DNA from: M3007 sp046316495
GTDB lineage: Bacteria; Bacteroidota; Bacteroidia; Chitinophagales; Saprospiraceae
Assembly (NCBI GenBank): GCA_046316495.1
Contig: JBKDAM010000122.1
Coordinates: 1-14,371 of the forward strand
Direction: 5' to 3'
Length of the DNA stretch: 14,371 nucleotides
Both the position numbers and the translations under genes were made by a program. The notes under the pieces were generated by a model. It had not been told where the DNA came from. It did not search any database and saw nothing but the letters and a program-made list of their open reading frames with translations. Below, piece by piece: positions 13,005-14,371 of the stretch. Each line of letters starts with the position of its first letter. Within the stretch, counting starts at the first letter, position 1.

Positions 13005-14371
13005 TCAGTTTGATATTCCTGCTTCCAGTCTTCGCATTCTGGACTCCAGTTGATCTAGATGTGTTTTCACAGCGTTCGTCTCTTGTTTTATAGCCTGTGT
13101 GTCATTGACTGCTGCATCCATTTGACGGATAAGCTCCATGGTAGCTGAGACGTTGAGTGTATGTATCCGGTCGTAGTCCACTTGTAGAAAGTTATCTACC
13201 TGTTTTCCGTATACAAATACCCACTCGGGACGCTCACCCCTGAAGCTAGATAACAAAACTGATTTTAAATCAGGTACAGATACCACCTGCAGGTCCTGCT
13301 CGCCATCGGGCATTATAAGCCTAACTATATCTCCCACTTTGAGTCCGTGCTCTTTTGAAAGGGAAACGAGTGCCTTGCCTCCAGCAACACTAAATTCCAA
13401 AGCCCGATCGTATATATCAGGAATAAAGTCACTGCTTTTATGAACAGCCTCTGGGAACACAGCTTCGACTTCCTGAGCGATGAAACCTTTTTTGCTGGCC
13501 TCGCCATGTCTTACAACATCTACGTGTCTATAATCACAAACGCGGAGACGGCGTAGAATGTCCTGATCAGCGAGGTTATCTGCTGGAATAATATCTTTTT
13601 TGATACGTCTATCAGAATAGGAAACAAATTCAGTGGCCCTTATTTTACCTGAACTAGACACGGAGTAGTTTGCACTTCCGCTCGTGTTACCATCCAGTTC
13701 ACAATTGATGTTTCCATCATTGGCATAAAATCTGAAACTCGAATTATATGATTTTGAACCAGTCACTTTTACGTACCCTGTAACAACTGGCCCATCAGAA
13801 TTAACCTCTAGTTTGGTAGTTCCATTAAATCTAAACTGCGTATTACTTGTATTGTCTATTGACGAGGTGGTGAATTTTACATTGTTCATGGAAGAGGTAC
13901 CCCCCGTTACGGTGAGGCCACTAGATAGCGCACCTGATCCCGTTACATTAATTCCACCAGTGTTTATTTCAAGTCTGTTCAACGCATTATATTGAAGCAA
14001 TATATTATTAGCCCCAGCATTCATTTTGAAGTTATTGTCGGAGGCATTGTACCCCAAAAGGGATGTGATACTACCTTTCTTTAAGGTGAGAAGGGCTCCA
14101 GTGGTACCTTCAATGCGCTCACTAGCAACTCCAGAAGCATTATTCAGGTGAAGCAGATAACTGTTGTTCGGACTTACTGTTCCGATTCCAACTGTCCCTG
14201 TACTCGGAAACAGATTACTATTGCCTTTGAGCGAAAGTGCATAGGGTGCTATGGTTAGTTTCGCCCGAGGCGACATCTCGGGTGTGGAACCAACCTTGAC
14301 ACCTAAATAATAATCTTCGTCGAACGGCAGCGAGAGACTGGTTACTGAACCGAGCGCCACTGTATATATAC
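13005..14371 (-). CDS. Secreted tail-fibre-like protein with S74 autoprocessing chaperone domain (5' partial)
   Basis: The frame is open to the right edge; 454 residues are visible. The GTG at 14360 lies inside the head domain: the codons before it read I-Y-T, matching G-I-Y-N of the paralogue, so the true start is about 80 residues upstream, outside the window. Visible parts: the end of the head (LPFDEDYYLGVKV, KLTIAPYALSLKG), the linker VGIGTVSP, the shaft with NRLEINTGGINVTGSG units, a variable segment with one Cys (13641-13751), the chaperone domain (SDRRIKKDI, GFIAQEVEAVFPEAV, then the inserted HGLKVGDIVRL module and VDYDRIHTLNVSA), and a coiled coil to the end. Catalytic Ser and Lys are kept. 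TGA is followed at once by TAG. By analogy with its paralogues it should have a signal peptide. It is the first of three tandem copies seen here, and there may be more to the right. Confidence 0.9.
   Translation of the reverse strand, partial: IYTVALGSVTSLSLPFDEDYYLGVKVGSTPEMSPRAKLTIAPYALSLKGNSNLFPSTGTVGIGTVSPNNSYLLHLNNASGVASERIEGTTGALLTLKKGSITSLLGYNASDNNFKMNAGANNILLQYNALNRLEINTGGINVTGSGALSSGLTVTGGTSSMNNVKFTTSSIDNTSNTQFRFNGTTKLEVNSDGPVVTGYVKVTGSKSYNSSFRFYANDGNINCELDGNTSGSANYSVSSSGKIRATEFVSYSDRRIKKDIIPADNLADQDILRRLRVCDYRHVDVVRHGEASKKGFIAQEVEAVFPEAVHKSSDFIPDIYDRALEFSVAGGKALVSLSKEHGLKVGDIVRLIMPDGEQDLQVVSVPDLKSVLLSSFRGERPEWVFVYGKQVDNFLQVDYDRIHTLNVSATMELIRQMDAAVNDTQAIKQETNAVKTHLDQLESRMRRLEAGISN

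Noticed and set aside
10305..13751. Diversity-generating retroelement target regions.
   Set aside because: The variable segments are not at the extreme C-terminus, no template repeat or reverse transcriptase is visible in the window, and the differences include length changes rather than adenine-specific substitutions.
14358..14360. GTG as start of the right-hand gene.
   Set aside because: It is inside the conserved head domain; upstream codons I-Y-T continue the homology to the window edge.
9669..14371. Prophage tail-fibre genes.
   Set aside because: S74 domains occur in phage fibres, but the two complete copies have a signal peptide and all three have a head domain typical of secreted bacterial proteins; no other phage gene is present.
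14362..14371. 10-bp palindrome GTATATATAC at the right edge.
   Set aside because: It encodes conserved residues of the head domain (I-Y-T) and is simple TA-rich sequence, so chance explains it.

Overview
The window looks like chromosomal DNA of a member of the Bacteroidota. It encodes a type IX secretion (T9SS) C-terminal sorting domain, Bacteroidota-style cadherin-like and Ig-like modules, and 'tail fiber domain' proteins of the kind common in that phylum. I cannot place it below phylum. All five genes lie on the minus strand and all appear to encode large secreted or surface proteins. No RNA genes, transposases, phage structural genes, CRISPR arrays or metabolic genes are visible.

In transcription order (right to left), three tandem paralogues come first: 14371-13005 (5' end outside the window), 12963-11371 and 11285-9669. 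Each has a beta-rich N-terminal head, a repetitive fibre-like shaft, a short variable segment, an intramolecular chaperone autoprocessing domain (peptidase S74, endosialidase type) with an intact S-D-x-R-I-K-K motif, and a C-terminal coiled coil. The two complete copies also show a signal peptide. Next is a 2328-residue multidomain protein (9564-2578) with FN3, two LamG-like domains, an SbsA-type Ig domain, two GWNW repeats and a T9SS sorting domain. Last is a protein of at least 826 residues (2479 to beyond base 1) with Ig-like, cadherin-like and thrombospondin type 3-like calcium-binding repeats, cut by the left edge.

Intergenic gaps are short (41, 85, 104 and 98 nt), so the five could be one transcription unit, perhaps interrupted by a strong hairpin at 2539-2568. 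An almost identical 11-nt motif (CCAGAATTTAA or CCAGAATTATA) lies 22-41 nt upstream of three of the starts. No stretch longer than about 105 nt lacks a gene.

The set looks like a cell-surface or extracellular adhesion locus: self-processing trimeric fibres beside two very large repeat-rich adhesin-like proteins. The last two proteins share a roughly 105-residue module, present twice in each. The most notable observations are this shared module, an insertion inside the S74 chaperone domain conserved in all three paralogues, the variable (in one case cysteine-rich) segment just before the predicted self-cleavage site, the repeated upstream motif, and homopolymer tracts that could allow phase switching.
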